Positions 15,545-25,189 are shown, counted from the first letter of the stretch. The stretch: 64,000 bases of DNA from Caldanaerobacter subterraneus (GCF_004345675.1 NZ_SLWU01000002.1:1-64000), one strand, 5' to 3'. A program made the numbers and translations. The notes: generated from the sequence alone by a model not told the origin.

Positions 15545-16852
15545 ATGATTAAAGCTAAAAATAGATTGGGCATTGTATTCTTTCCTGCTTTTGACTGGGC
15601 TATTAGTCCTACTCATCCAGAAAGAGAAGAAAGACTCCTTTATACTCAAGATCAAATTTTTGAAGAAGGAATTGAAGACATTGAAGGAGTTAAATTTTAT
15701 AATCCAATTATTGCTGAAGAAAAAGATATTAACAGAGTACATTTTGTAGTGCCAGATGTAAAATCTGTAGTTACTCAATCTCACCTCATATCCGCCGGTG
15801 GAGCTATTAAAGCCCTTCAAGCAGTGATGGAAAAAGAAGTAGATAAAGCCTTTGCTTTAGTTCGTCCCCCAGGGCATCATGCTCAGAGAGTAGTTTATGG
15901 AGACAGAGGTTTTTGTATAATCAATGTGGAAGCAGTAATGCTAGAAAGAATAAGGCAAGAATATGGAAATTTAAGAGTCGCCATTGTAGATACAGACTGT
16001 CACCACGGTGATGGCACTCAAGATATCTATTGGAACGACAAAGATACTTTGTTTATTTCTCTCCATCAAGACGGAAGAACTCTCTATCCTGGAACAGGAT
16101 TTATAGAAGAATTTGGAGGCCCAGCTGCTTATGGGTACAATATAAATATCCCCTTACCTCCTGGAACAGGAGAAGAAGGTTTTCTATACGTATTAGATAA
16201 TGTGGTAATACCTATTTTAGAGGAATATAAACCTGATATAATAATAAACTCTGCTGGCCAAGACAACCATTATACAGACCCGCTTACCAATATGAACTTT
16301 ACAGCTCAAGGATATGCAAAATTAAACGAACGACTAAATCCTGATGTTGCAGTTCTTGAAGGAGGCTATTCTATTGAAGGAGCTTTGCCTTATGTTAATT
16401 TGGGAATAATATTAGCTATGGCAGGTATTGACTACTCTAGAGTGCGTGAACCAGATTATGATGAAGAGAAATTAAAACAGCCAAAAGATATTACAGAATA
16501 TATCAAAAAATTGTCAGAAATAGTATATAACCGCTGGAAAAATAAAGATGACTTGCGATTAAAAGAATTTAAAGATGTGAATTATGTAAAAAGACCTAGA
16601 CGAGTGTATTATGATACAGATGGTATATTAGAAACACAAGTTCAAAATTTTAAAATATGTAACAAGTGCTCTGGAGTAAATACAATTGAGTCAAAAAGTG
16701 ATAGAGGATATCATATATTTGCTATAACTATTCCTAGAGATGCCTGCCCTAATTGTATTGATGAAGGATACAAACTGTATAAAAATGCTTCTTCTCATTA
16801 TACAAATGTGTATTTACAAGATAGAGTAAATGACGAATATTATTCTAAATAA
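15545..16852 (+). CDS. Histone deacetylase-family amidohydrolase with C-terminal zinc-ribbon-like tail
   Basis: This zinc hydrolase has the arginase/deacetylase fold of HDACs, AcuC and acetylpolyamine amidohydrolases. The catalytic pair His111-His112 (PPGHHA) and the metal ligands Asp151 and His153 (DTDCHHGDG) and Asp240 (SAGQDNH) are present, as is the EGGYS segment. Residues ~300-435 form an extension with CNKC and CPNC pairs that could bind another zinc. The ATG at 15545 is preferred over 15539 because of spacing to GAGGTG. It forms a two-gene operon with the HyuA-like gene. The likely reaction is hydrolysis of an N-acyl or other linear amide; the substrate is unknown. Confidence 0.85.
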   Translation: MIKAKNRLGIVFFPAFDWAISPTHPEREERLLYTQDQIFEEGIEDIEGVKFYNPIIAEEKDINRVHFVVPDVKSVVTQSHLISAGGAIKALQAVMEKEVDKAFALVRPPGHHAQRVVYGDRGFCIINVEAVMLERIRQEYGNLRVAIVDTDCHHGDGTQDIYWNDKDTLFISLHQDGRTLYPGTGFIEEFGGPAAYGYNINIPLPPGTGEEGFLYVLDNVVIPILEEYKPDIIINSAGQDNHYTDPLTNMNFTAQGYAKLNERLNPDVAVLEGGYSIEGALPYVNLGIILAMAGIDYSRVREPDYDEEKLKQPKDITEYIKKLSEIVYNRWKNKDDLRLKEFKDVNYVKRPRRVYYDTDGILETQVQNFKICNKCSGVNTIESKSDRGYHIFAITIPRDACPNCIDEGYKLYKNASSHYTNVYLQDRVNDEYYSK

Positions 16853-16945
16853 AAACACTATCTGGTGTTAGTATATTATTGTAATAATAAGTCTCAAAAA
16901 AGTTCAAAGACTAAAAAAATCAATAAAAGCGCTAAAAATTAACTC

Positions 16946-16978
16946 AAAAAGCGCCCAAGGAGATTATGGGCGCTTTTT
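16946..16978. terminator. Bidirectional Rho-independent terminator
   Basis: AAAAAGCGCCCA and TGGGCGCTTTTTT form a strong stem around a 9-base loop, flanked by A- and T-runs. It serves both the deacetylase operon and the convergent PLD-ATPase gene. Confidence 0.9.
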
Positions 16979-19057
16979 TCAAGATTTTACTAATCCTTTT
17001 ATCAACCTTATGACAGGATTTAGCTTTTTCTTTTCTCCGATGTATTCAAAAAATTCTTTTTCGTTTAGTATAAGGATATGGCTGGATTCGTTTATGCAGC
17101 CGGGGCCCAGCATATTTAGAGCGAAGTCTTTTTCTTTAGGATCTTTGAAAAGCTCGTTTATTTCTACGTAGATTGTGCCATCAGGCCTTATTTGAAAGAG
17201 TTCTTTGTGATGTTTATATTTTTCCTGCCACCATCTTTTTCCTCTCTCTTCGTAGTCGTTAAAAGGCTTTTTGGGGAACCATTCGGGGAGGTCCATTTTG
17301 CATTCTCTGTAGTATTCTTCAAAAATTTTTCTAGCCGCGTATAGGTAATCATTTCGCAAATACAGAGGTTCTCCCTCTCGTATTAGTTCTCCCATTCTAT
17401 AAGTAAAATCTTTGAAAAGGGTACTATTTATTCCTCTTCTAATTTTAGTGAGATGCTCCTGTGATTCTAAATTGTATCTTTTGTCAAACTCGCTATCTAT
17501 CTGCAAATAGTAAATTCTTCTTAAGATTTGCTGGGGTACATTGAATTCGTTCATATTAGTAGTGCAGATCATTACAGGATGCTTGCCTTTCGCATTGTTA
17601 CTTACATTTTTTATGATATTTTCACCAGTTCTACCTGTAAAAAAGGAAATTGGCATTTCATCAACTAAAATTGGGGCCAGATATTCACTGCCAAAAAATC
17701 CTTCTAAAAGTTCTCTGTCTGCTACATTTCCTTTTCTTATGGTGTCGTATGAGATGAAATAGGGTGGGTAGTTTCCTAAAAGCATTCCTATTATTTCTAA
17801 GGCAGTGGTTTTTCCAGAATAAGCCCTTCCTCCGAGGACTAAGAAAATAGGCACATTGGCTCTGTAACTCTCTCCTCCATATTGTATAACTAAATCTTCT
17901 CTAATCTTCCACAAATAGACAGACATAAAGGCGTAAAGTATAGCTTCCATAACTTTCCCCAGGTGTTTATCTTCTTTTGTAACGGTGAATTTTCTATAAG
18001 CTTCAACAAATTCTGTTATTAAAGAAATGTGAGTTTTGATTTCGTCTTTTTCAGCTTTTTGGGAAAATTCTGCTGTTTTATTGTCTTCTGATACAATATA
18101 GATTAGGTCATTTTTGTCCCAATATATTAACTTTTGGCAAACTTGCAATTGGTCTTCTTTTAGTGAGTTTGACACCAGAGTATCTACTACTATATTCATT
18201 TTTCTTATCTCTTGAGGGGGTTTAAGTCTATAGACTTTTCCATCTTTTTTTGTGATTGCGGCGATGATTTGGGTCTTTTGCCTTACTTCATTTGCCTGAA
18301 GTTCAGCTTGATACTGGATATTCTGAGGGGATGCCTTCCATTCTTCAAAAATTTCTTGAGAAAGAGGAACGATGTGGTAAAGGTTTCTTGCGATTTCATT
18401 GGTAACTATATTTGCTTTTTCTTCTTTATCCAATACAATTGTTTGGGCTTTTTCCTGCTTTATCTTTTTCTTTATCTCCTCTGGTACAAAGTCAAAGCTA
18501 TTTGAAAAAAGCTTCTTAAACCACTCTAAATATATTTTAAAAATCTCAGGCTGGTTATCAAATATTGCTATGTTTTCATACTGTTTTTCTCCACTAAAGG
18601 CTCTTTCAGTGAGATTGGCAGATCCTATTATCACGCGAGTATTGCCAGTATCAGGATTTTCTAAAAGATAAAGCTTTGTATGTATTGGCAAATTAGTATT
18701 GCAATACCTTATTTTTACTTTATCTTCCGAGACTTTGGTTTGCAACTCAGCATCAAATTCTTTGATGAAGTCAATTCTTTTATTTACATCTATTAAAAGG
18801 GAATAAACGCTGTTAAAATTTATTGCCTGTTCTGCTGAATCAATGCCGAGTATAAATTCTACTTCTTCAAATCCTTTTACAACTTTAGCGAAGAACTTGG
18901 GGGAGGAAACGTATGAAATTGCCATAAACTTTTTAAATCTATGGGAATCAAAAATTTCCTCAATCGATAGATTTGCTTGTTCACCGTTGAGCACTATAAA
19001 AAGGGTGCTTTCCTTTCCCTTTACGGAGCCTATATCTAAAGTCATCTGTTCTGCCAT
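16979..19057 (-). CDS. Phospholipase D-like nuclease fused to P-loop ATPase (candidate defence protein)
   Basis: Residues ~35-175 form a PLD domain with one HKD-type motif: His126-x-Lys128 (HTKLYLL) followed by Ser146 and Asn148 (GSANLTE). A linker of ~220 residues follows. The ATPase module has Walker A at 409-418 (GGRAYSGKTT), Walker B at 463-467 (ILVDE), a TTN sensor near 500 and an RR pair at 513-514. That arrangement resembles SF3/AAA-type motors. I do not recognise the exact family. Single-HKD PLD nucleases dimerise, and nuclease-ATPase fusions of this size are common in antiphage systems, so defence or DNA processing is an inference. The start ATG at 19057 (MAEQMTLD) follows AGGGGG; the ATG at 19084 is less likely. 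Confidence 0.75.
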   Translation of the reverse strand: MAEQMTLDIGSVKGKESTLFIVLNGEQANLSIEEIFDSHRFKKFMAISYVSSPKFFAKVVKGFEEVEFILGIDSAEQAINFNSVYSLLIDVNKRIDFIKEFDAELQTKVSEDKVKIRYCNTNLPIHTKLYLLENPDTGNTRVIIGSANLTERAFSGEKQYENIAIFDNQPEIFKIYLEWFKKLFSNSFDFVPEEIKKKIKQEKAQTIVLDKEEKANIVTNEIARNLYHIVPLSQEIFEEWKASPQNIQYQAELQANEVRQKTQIIAAITKKDGKVYRLKPPQEIRKMNIVVDTLVSNSLKEDQLQVCQKLIYWDKNDLIYIVSEDNKTAEFSQKAEKDEIKTHISLITEFVEAYRKFTVTKEDKHLGKVMEAILYAFMSVYLWKIREDLVIQYGGESYRANVPIFLVLGGRAYSGKTTALEIIGMLLGNYPPYFISYDTIRKGNVADRELLEGFFGSEYLAPILVDEMPISFFTGRTGENIIKNVSNNAKGKHPVMICTTNMNEFNVPQQILRRIYYLQIDSEFDKRYNLESQEHLTKIRRGINSTLFKDFTYRMGELIREGEPLYLRNDYLYAARKIFEEYYRECKMDLPEWFPKKPFNDYEERGKRWWQEKYKHHKELFQIRPDGTIYVEINELFKDPKEKDFALNMLGPGCINESSHILILNEKEFFEYIGEKKKLNPVIRLIKGLVKS

Positions 19058-19251
19058 TAAGATACCCCCTAACCTTTGCTTCACAGTCTATTTTATCATA
19101 ATTTTGAGATAATTGCTCAATTTTTTAAAAAATATTTGGAAATTCTACAAGAAAAGAAGGATTTAGGCTTTTGTTGTAGAATTATTAAAATACAGAAGAA
19201 AAATGTCGAATATTCTAATCGAAGAGTTCATTAAAGAGAGGAGAAATTGTG

Positions 19252-21594
19252 ATGGAAAAGAAAAAAGTAGCAGTTTTCTTGCTCTCTTCCTCCTTGGTAT
19301 TATCTATGGCTAATAATGCTTATGCTGCTACAATACTGAAGTATGGGATGAGATCTCCTGAGGTGAGAAAGCTTCAGGAAAATTTGAATAGACTGGGATA
19401 CTTCGTAACTTCTACTCCTACAGACTATTTTGGACCGGCTACTTTAAATGCTCTTATAAAATTCCAGAAGGATTCTAATTTGGTGCCTGATGGAATATAC
19501 GGACCTTCTACAGAGAAAGTTCTTTTGGAAAAACTGAATGCTTTTTCTGGTAAAAATGTAAGTAGTCCTCCTCAAACTTCTAATACATCTAATTCATCAG
19601 CTACTCAAACAGTCGCACAAGCTACATTTTCAAGGACATTGAGATATGGGATGCAGGGAGAGGATGTAAAGTTTCTGCAGAGTATTTTAAACAAGCTGGG
19701 CTTTGATGTAGGGACACCTGATGGCATATTTGGTTTTAAGACTCAAAATGCTGTGGTGCAATTTCAGAAGGCGAATGGATTAGTGGCAGATGGAATTGTA
19801 GGGCCCGCAACTCAAAAAGTGTTATTGCAAAAAGTTAATGCCCCTTCTCCTTCAAGAGGAGATGAAAAAAGGGAAGAGGTTCAGACGACATTGCCCTCTA
19901 GCTCTAATGGAAGTGGAAAAGGTATTTCTAATGGAGATGGAAATGCTATTTTCAATAAGGTATTGAAATACGGAATGATAGGAGAAGAAGTGAAGCTTTT
20001 ACAGCAGTATCTGAATAAATTGGGATTTGATGCTGGTGTCCCTGATGGAATATTTGGTGGAAAGACGAGACAGGCAGTTATAAATTTTCAGAAGTCAGCA
20101 AATCTTGAGGCAGACGGGATAGTAGGTCCTATGACATGGCAGGCACTTATTTCGAGGTTGAATGTGACACTTCCTTCCAGAGGAGATGTAAATAGAGATA
20201 ATCCCCAAAATCAAAAAGAAGACCAGATACAATTTCCTACTCCTTTTACAAGGGAATTAAAGGGAGGACTCCAGGGAGATGATGTGAAGCTATTGCAAGG
20301 AATGCTTTCAGAACTTAAATATTATGATGGAGATGTAACTGGTACATATGACGATGTCACTTCAAATGCAGTAAGATCTTTCCAACAGTATTATTCTTTA
20401 AATCCTACGGGAATTGCGGATGTCGACACGTTAAAAAAACTGTTAGAAGTGGATGCGCAAGTGAAGGCGGTCAAGGGATTTTATGTTCAAGGGAAAGGCG
20501 GATATGGCCACGGTGTTGGAATGACGCAGTTTGGCGCAAAGGGGATGGCAGAACAGGGATTTAAGTATGACGAGATAATAAAATACTATTACACAGGAGT
20601 GGATATAAATAAGGTAGACACTTCCAATGTCAATGTGAAAGTAAAAATTAGCTTGGATGTTACAAGTCAGGATATAAAGATTACAAGCAGTCAGCCATAC
20701 AATGTCATATACAAAGTAAAGGACGATAGCACAGGTCAGATAATTGAAAAACAGGAGACTTTTTTGCCTGATTCTGTAACTTCTATAAATTACCTAGATG
20801 GCAATATTTTAATTGCAAATTCACAATCTCCTGAAATAAGAACTTCAGTAGATATGGTCAAAATTGTACCTACTAACGATGGGGTGCTATTTTACGTTAA
20901 CAAGGCAAGGCCTTATGAGGGAGAATTTAGGATATATCCAAATCCAAACTCTATCCCTTCTGGTTTGGACTTAATAAATGTGCTTCCGATTGAGGAGTAT
21001 TTGAGGGGAGTAGTGCCAGCAGAGATGTCGCCTTCTTGGCCTGAAGAGGCGTTAAAAGCTCAAATTCTTGCAGCTAGAACTTATGCCTTAGTGAGGATAA
21101 AAGATGAGAATATTTTTGACGTTTACGACACAACTCTTTCGCAAGTTTACAAGGGTATTTCTATTGCTGACCCCAAGATTGACCAGCTGATTGAGTCTAC
21201 AAAAGGGGAGGTAGTTACATACGGCGGAAAATTGGCGGATACTGTTTACAGCGCTTCTGCAGGGGGCTATACAGTAGATTCATTTTTTGCCTGGAAAAAA
21301 GATGTTCCGTATTTGAAGGGCAAACCTGACCCTTATGATACTTCTAAATACGCTACTTATTGGTGGAATGTGAGCATTTCTAGAAGTCAAATAGAAAAAG
21401 CATATCCTCAAATTGGCGCTGTTTTAAATGTTGAGATTACTAAGAAGATGTTTGACAGACCTGTGGAGATTAAAATCACAGGGACCAAAGGAATTATCAC
21501 GGTAGGAAATGATGATTTTAGGAAGGCTATTGAAGATGCAGCAGGGCAGAAGCTTTTTGCTTCAGAGTATTTTGATATTGTGATTCAGAATTAA
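19252..21594 (+). CDS. Secreted SpoIID/LytB-domain protein with four peptidoglycan-binding repeats
   Basis: A signal peptide (residues 1-26, ending AYA) precedes four PG_binding_1 repeats at about 30-90, 128-188, 236-298 and 336-392. Each has the R/G-L-G-(Y/F)...FG...AVxxFQ pattern. The third and second linkers are Ser/Asn/Thr-rich with a repeated PSRGD motif. The SpoIID/LytB domain occupies ~550-750 (EEYLRGVVPAEM, AQILAARTYAL, SASAGGYTVDS). SpoIID-type proteins cleave glycan strands as lytic transglycosylases. The GHGVGMTQFGA motif, usually near the end, lies here before the domain at ~417. The ATG at 19252 follows GAGAGGAG. It likely acts in cell-wall remodelling. Confidence 0.9.
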   Translation: MEKKKVAVFLLSSSLVLSMANNAYAATILKYGMRSPEVRKLQENLNRLGYFVTSTPTDYFGPATLNALIKFQKDSNLVPDGIYGPSTEKVLLEKLNAFSGKNVSSPPQTSNTSNSSATQTVAQATFSRTLRYGMQGEDVKFLQSILNKLGFDVGTPDGIFGFKTQNAVVQFQKANGLVADGIVGPATQKVLLQKVNAPSPSRGDEKREEVQTTLPSSSNGSGKGISNGDGNAIFNKVLKYGMIGEEVKLLQQYLNKLGFDAGVPDGIFGGKTRQAVINFQKSANLEADGIVGPMTWQALISRLNVTLPSRGDVNRDNPQNQKEDQIQFPTPFTRELKGGLQGDDVKLLQGMLSELKYYDGDVTGTYDDVTSNAVRSFQQYYSLNPTGIADVDTLKKLLEVDAQVKAVKGFYVQGKGGYGHGVGMTQFGAKGMAEQGFKYDEIIKYYYTGVDINKVDTSNVNVKVKISLDVTSQDIKITSSQPYNVIYKVKDDSTGQIIEKQETFLPDSVTSINYLDGNILIANSQSPEIRTSVDMVKIVPTNDGVLFYVNKARPYEGEFRIYPNPNSIPSGLDLINVLPIEEYLRGVVPAEMSPSWPEEALKAQILAARTYALVRIKDENIFDVYDTTLSQVYKGISIADPKIDQLIESTKGEVVTYGGKLADTVYSASAGGYTVDSFFAWKKDVPYLKGKPDPYDTSKYATYWWNVSISRSQIEKAYPQIGAVLNVEITKKMFDRPVEIKITGTKGIITVGNDDFRKAIEDAAGQKLFASEYFDIVIQN

Positions 21595-21600
21595 GTCAAG

Positions 21601-21625
21601 GAGCCTCCGAAGAGGAGGTTTTTTA
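21601..21625 (+). terminator. Rho-independent terminator
   Basis: CCTCC (21604-21608) pairs with GGAGG (21614-21618) and is followed by TTTTTTAT, just after the SpoIID/LytB gene. Confidence 0.7.
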
Positions 21626-21690
21626 TATAAGTTGCTTTTTTGCAAAAGATAGAATATATTATAATTACAAAACTTTGGGTTGGTGATTGT

Positions 21691-22926
21691 ATGGAAGAAC
21701 TTACAAGAGATAAGGAAAGAGCTATTTTAGTCGCTATTATTTCTTCTCCTGAGGATGAAGAAACGCTTAATGAATTAAAAGAGCTTGCAGTGACTGCCGG
21801 AGCTGAAGTGATTGGGATACTGACCCAAAAAAAGAAGGGGATAAACAAGGCTCATTACATTGGCAAAGGCAAACTGGAAGAATTGAAGATGTTTGTGGAG
21901 AATCAGCAGGCTGATTTGGTGATTGTAAATGACGAACTCACAGGGACCCAGATAAAAAATCTTGAGGATGCTTTAGGCGTCAAAATCGTAGATAGAACTA
22001 ACCTCATATTGGATATATTTGCCAAAAGAGCTCGCTCAAAAGAGGGAATGCTTCAAGTAGAGTTGGCTCAGCTAAAATATCGTTTGCCAAGACTTGTAGG
22101 CTTAGGAGGGCAGCTTTCCAGGCTGGGAGGAGGAATAGGGACAAGAGGGCCGGGGGAGACAAAATTAGAAGTTGATAGAAGACATATCAGGAATAGGATA
22201 AAGGCTATAGAGGAGAAGTTAGAAGAATTAGAGAAACATAGAAATTTGCAGAGGCAAAGAAGAAAGAAAAATCAAATTCCCGTTGTGGCAATTGTGGGTT
22301 ACACCAATGCAGGAAAATCGACTTTGTTAAATGCTTTGACAGGTGCTGATGCTTATGTGGAAGATAAATTATTTGCCACATTAGATCCAACTGCTAGAAA
22401 GCTTGTACTTCCTTCAGGCAGAGAAGCCATTTTGACCGATACAGTTGGGTTTATAAGAAAACTTCCGCATGATCTGGTGGAGGCCTTTAAATCTACCTTG
22501 GAAGAAGTGAAGTATGCGGATTTGCTGCTGCATGTGATTGATGTAACATCTCCTGACATGGAAGAAAAGATAAAAGTTGTGGAGAAGGTGCTTTCTGATT
22601 TGGGAGCAATTGAAACTCCCAGGATAAATGTCTATAACAAGATAGACCTTTTAGAAATTGTACCTTCAGGGAATAACAGAGATATTTACATATCTGCAAA
22701 AAATAAAATAGGGCTTGACAGGCTTTTAGAGGCTATTGAAAGAGAGCTTTTTAAAGAGACAGAGGTGGTGAGTTTTTTATTCCCCTACGAAAAAACGAGA
22801 GAGTATAATTATTTAAAAGAGAGAGGGAAGGTGATTGAGGAAAAATTTGATGAAAAAGGGATATCAGTAAAAGCTGAGGTTACGGGTGAGATAAAAGAAA
22901 GGCTTAGGAATTTTATTATCTCTTGA
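21691..22926 (+). CDS. hflX: Ribosome-associated GTPase HflX
   Basis: HflX is a stress GTPase that splits stalled or heat-damaged 70S ribosomes. The 411-residue protein has the N-terminal HflX domain, the glycine-rich family signature ([17 protein letters not shown] near residue 150), and the G domain with G1 [10 protein letters not shown]3 DTVGF and G4 NKID. The ATG at 21691 matches family starts; the upstream in-frame extension has no homology. Its last 11 bases overlap the end of the convergent DUF3189 gene. Confidence 0.96.
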   Translation: MEELTRDKERAILVAIISSPEDEETLNELKELAVTAGAEVIGILTQKKKGINKAHYIGKGKLEELKMFVENQQADLVIVNDELTGTQIKNLEDALGVKIVDRTNLILDIFAKRARSKEGMLQVELAQLKYRLPRLVGLGGQLSRLGGGIGTRGPGETKLEVDRRHIRNRIKAIEEKLEELEKHRNLQRQRRKKNQIPVVAIVGYTNAGKSTLLNALTGADAYVEDKLFATLDPTARKLVLPSGREAILTDTVGFIRKLPHDLVEAFKSTLEEVKYADLLLHVIDVTSPDMEEKIKVVEKVLSDLGAIETPRINVYNKIDLLEIVPSGNNRDIYISAKNKIGLDRLLEAIERELFKETEVVSFLFPYEKTREYNYLKERGKVIEEKFDEKGISVKAEVTGEIKERLRNFIIS

Positions 22927-23398
22927 TGGCGTTGTATTCTGCTTTTTCCTGTGCTTTAACGTTTTTTACTATTTGTACAATTTTTTTGTAAGATTTTTGT
23001 GTTCCGTAAGTTACAAGAGGCCTTCCCAGCACAGGAAATTTTAGTGCGATTGAGAGGAATCCTCCAATTTTCATCAACCAATTTGTAGCGGCAGTTGTGT
23101 CTACTAATAAAAGACCTTCGTTGGTGTTAAAAAGATGGTAGTATAGGTCTTTTAAAGCTGGTTCTATGAGCTTTTTTGCATTTTTTACTCCCATGGAGTA
23201 TACATTATTGCCGTATTCGTCAGTTCCAATTAAGACTATATGACCTGGGTCGTTTTGTCCGTTTAATTTATCAAAAAGAGGTATGCCTTCTATCTGCTCT
23301 CTAGATGGGGTCTTGTCTTCGGGCAGTTGACCTGTGTGGATATAAGCTGCTATGACAGAAGTATGTGTGCCTCCATAACAGTGATAGATTATGTGCAT
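22916..23398 (-). CDS. DUF3189 family protein
   Basis: This 160-residue protein opens [14 protein letters not shown] and matches the pattern of DUF3189 proteins of spore-forming Firmicutes, whose function is unknown. The N-terminal strand followed by a CYGGTHTSV loop resembles a nucleotide- or phosphate-binding turn. There is no signal peptide; one hydrophobic stretch lies near residue 110-125 ([15 protein letters not shown]). A strong AAGGAGAG site precedes the ATG. It stands alone on the minus strand. Confidence 0.75.
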   Translation of the reverse strand: MHIIYHCYGGTHTSVIAAYIHTGQLPEDKTPSREQIEGIPLFDKLNGQNDPGHIVLIGTDEYGNNVYSMGVKNAKKLIEPALKDLYYHLFNTNEGLLLVDTTAATNWLMKIGGFLSIALKFPVLGRPLVTYGTQKSYKKIVQIVKNVKAQEKAEYNAIKR

Positions 23399-23592
23399 AT
23401 AAAACTCTCCTTCCTTTCTCTTGCAGTACTTATTGTCTGTGATTTTTGCTTTTTTATACTGGAAAAAAGTAATTTTAAATGTATAATTATGGTGACCGGT
23501 GGAAAAATAAAAATAAAATTAAAAATTAAGCAGGAATTTGAGAGTTTTTAAAGAATATTATAATAAAAGAAAATGTTTTAGGGGGCTTGAAA

Positions 23593-24021
23593 ATGTTAAT
23601 AAGAGAGTGCGCTGGAGGAGTTGTATTCAAAGGAGACAGTGTATTTATCCTCAAAAATGAAAAGGGGGAATGGGTGTTACCCAAAGGGGTCATTAGAAAT
23701 AATGAACTCCCCATTGACGTGGCCATAAGGAGAGTGTGTGCTGAAACAGGTCTTAAGTCAGTTGAAGTCCTTTCTACTGCTGGTGAGACCAGCTATGAGT
23801 TCTATTCTGTAACCCGTCAGCGTCCCGTCTTTAATAAAATCACCTGGTATCTCATGACGACGAGTGAAGAGGAATTTAATATAAGCAAGGAGGACGGCTT
23901 TGTTGATGGAGGATTTTTCCCCATAGACAAGGCATTGGAGATGATTACCTACAGTCAAGATAAATCGCTTGTAAACGTTTCTTACTTTAAATACAAAACT
24001 CTCACAAAAGCGCTGGCTTAA
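23593..24021 (+). CDS. Nudix hydrolase-fold protein with degenerate Nudix box
   Basis: Nudix enzymes hydrolyse nucleoside diphosphates linked to another group. The fold is recognisable (ECAGGVVFKGD, then GEWVLPKG and the Nudix helix). The catalytic signature is altered: the box reads G-x5-E-x7-RRVCAETGL, where REUxEExGU is expected, so the first Glu is Arg and the second is Ala. Only the last metal-binding Glu remains. It may be a weak enzyme or a non-catalytic binding protein. The ATG at 23593 follows AGGGGGC. The length of 142 residues is normal. Confidence 0.8.
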   Translation: MLIRECAGGVVFKGDSVFILKNEKGEWVLPKGVIRNNELPIDVAIRRVCAETGLKSVEVLSTAGETSYEFYSVTRQRPVFNKITWYLMTTSEEEFNISKEDGFVDGGFFPIDKALEMITYSQDKSLVNVSYFKYKTLTKALA

Positions 24022-24050
24022 GGTTGTAAAATAGGAAGGACTTTGATTTT

Positions 24051-24076
24051 TAAAGCCGGCAACGGCTTTATTTTTT
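24051..24076 (+). terminator. Rho-independent terminator
   Basis: AAAGCCG and CGGCTTT flank a GCAA loop, followed by ATTTTTT. It terminates the Nudix gene. Confidence 0.8.
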
Positions 24077-24113
24077 GGCTATAATTTGGTATAATGACAA
24101 ACGGGGTGTTAAT

Positions 24114-24761
24114 TTGGGCAAAATTTATAAGACTCTTCTTGGATACGGAGTTGCAGAAGTTGAGATAAAAAAGTCAAAATTTATAGGGCATGCAAGTCCT
24201 GTAGCCTCTGAGGAGGAGGCTATAAAATTTATAGAGAAAATAAGGGCTGAACACAGACTTGCTACGCACAATGTGTACGCCTACGTAGTAGGGGAAAATG
24301 ATGAAATACAGCGGTTTAGCGACGATGGTGAGCCTTCGGGAACAGCTGGTATGCCTGTCTTAAACGTGATAAAAAAACAGGAACTGAAGAATGTAGTTGT
24401 TGTGGTTACAAGATATTTTGGAGGAATATTGTTGGGAGCAGGTGGTTTAGTCAGGGCATACACAAAAGCAGCTAAGATGGGGATCGATGCGGCGGGAATA
24501 GTAGAAAAGATTCCGGCTAAGGAGATTGAACTCACTTTTGATTATAATCTGCTTGGGAAAATTCAGAATGAACTTTTAAGAAGAGATTATTTGATAAAGG
24601 ATATCTCTTATGCGGATAAGGTTATTATTACATTGCCTGTCGTAGAAGAGAAAGTTTCAGAGTTTAAGAATTTTATCACTGACTTGACTGCCAGTCGCTG
24701 CGATATAAGAGTAAAAGAAGATGTGTACCTTTTTAAAAAGGATGGAAAATACATTTTGTAA
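24114..24761 (+). CDS. YigZ/IMPACT (UPF0029) family protein
   Basis: The N-terminal ~120 residues form the UPF0029/Impact domain with KSKFIGHASPV, THNVYAYV, RFSDDGEPSGTAG and the YFGGILLGAGGLVRAY segment. A smaller EF-G domain V-like DUF1949 domain follows. The bacterial family's role is not settled; the eukaryotic homologue IMPACT modulates translation control. The TTG at 24114 follows GGGGTG; an in-frame codon at 24075 overlaps the upstream terminator. The length of 215 residues is typical. Confidence 0.9.
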   Translation: MGKIYKTLLGYGVAEVEIKKSKFIGHASPVASEEEAIKFIEKIRAEHRLATHNVYAYVVGENDEIQRFSDDGEPSGTAGMPVLNVIKKQELKNVVVVVTRYFGGILLGAGGLVRAYTKAAKMGIDAAGIVEKIPAKEIELTFDYNLLGKIQNELLRRDYLIKDISYADKVIITLPVVEEKVSEFKNFITDLTASRCDIRVKEDVYLFKKDGKYIL

Positions 24762-24793
24762 GGGGAGATGGAGAAGGTTAGGAGGTATTGAAA

Positions 24794-25189
24794 ATGGATT
24801 GGGACTATGTAGAGGACGCTATGAAGAGAAAAGTATGGGCAGTTGTAGGTGCGCTTCCTCGCGAGACAAAGTACGGTTTTCAGATTTATAAAACCCTCAA
24901 ATTAAATGGATATACTGCTTATCCTGTAAATCCTAAGTTTGAAGAAGTAGATGGAGACAAGTGTTATGATTCTCTTTCTAGTTTACCTGTAGTTCCAGAG
25001 GTCGTGGATATGGTTGTTCCACCTACAAGAGGAGAAAAATACGTAGAAGAGGCTGCTAAGTTAGGAGTAGAATTTATATGGTTTCAGCCGGGATCTGAAA
25101 GTGAAGAATTGATTGAAAAGGCTAAAGATCTAGGATTAAAGGTTATACACAATACTTGCGTGATGTTAGAAACTGACAAGAGAAAATAA
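24794..25189 (+). CDS. CoA-binding domain protein (YccU-like)
   Basis: This is a 131-residue stand-alone CoA-binding domain with a Rossmann-like fold, the same fold as the N-terminal part of succinyl-CoA synthetase alpha. Visible features are VWAVVGALPRET, the TAYPVNPK strand-loop and WFQPGSES. Its partners are unknown. The ATG at 24794 follows GGAGG, and the gene is 32 bases after yigZ, so it probably shares its transcript. Confidence 0.88.
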   Translation: MDWDYVEDAMKRKVWAVVGALPRETKYGFQIYKTLKLNGYTAYPVNPKFEEVDGDKCYDSLSSLPVVPEVVDMVVPPTRGEKYVEEAAKLGVEFIWFQPGSESEELIEKAKDLGLKVIHNTCVMLETDKRK

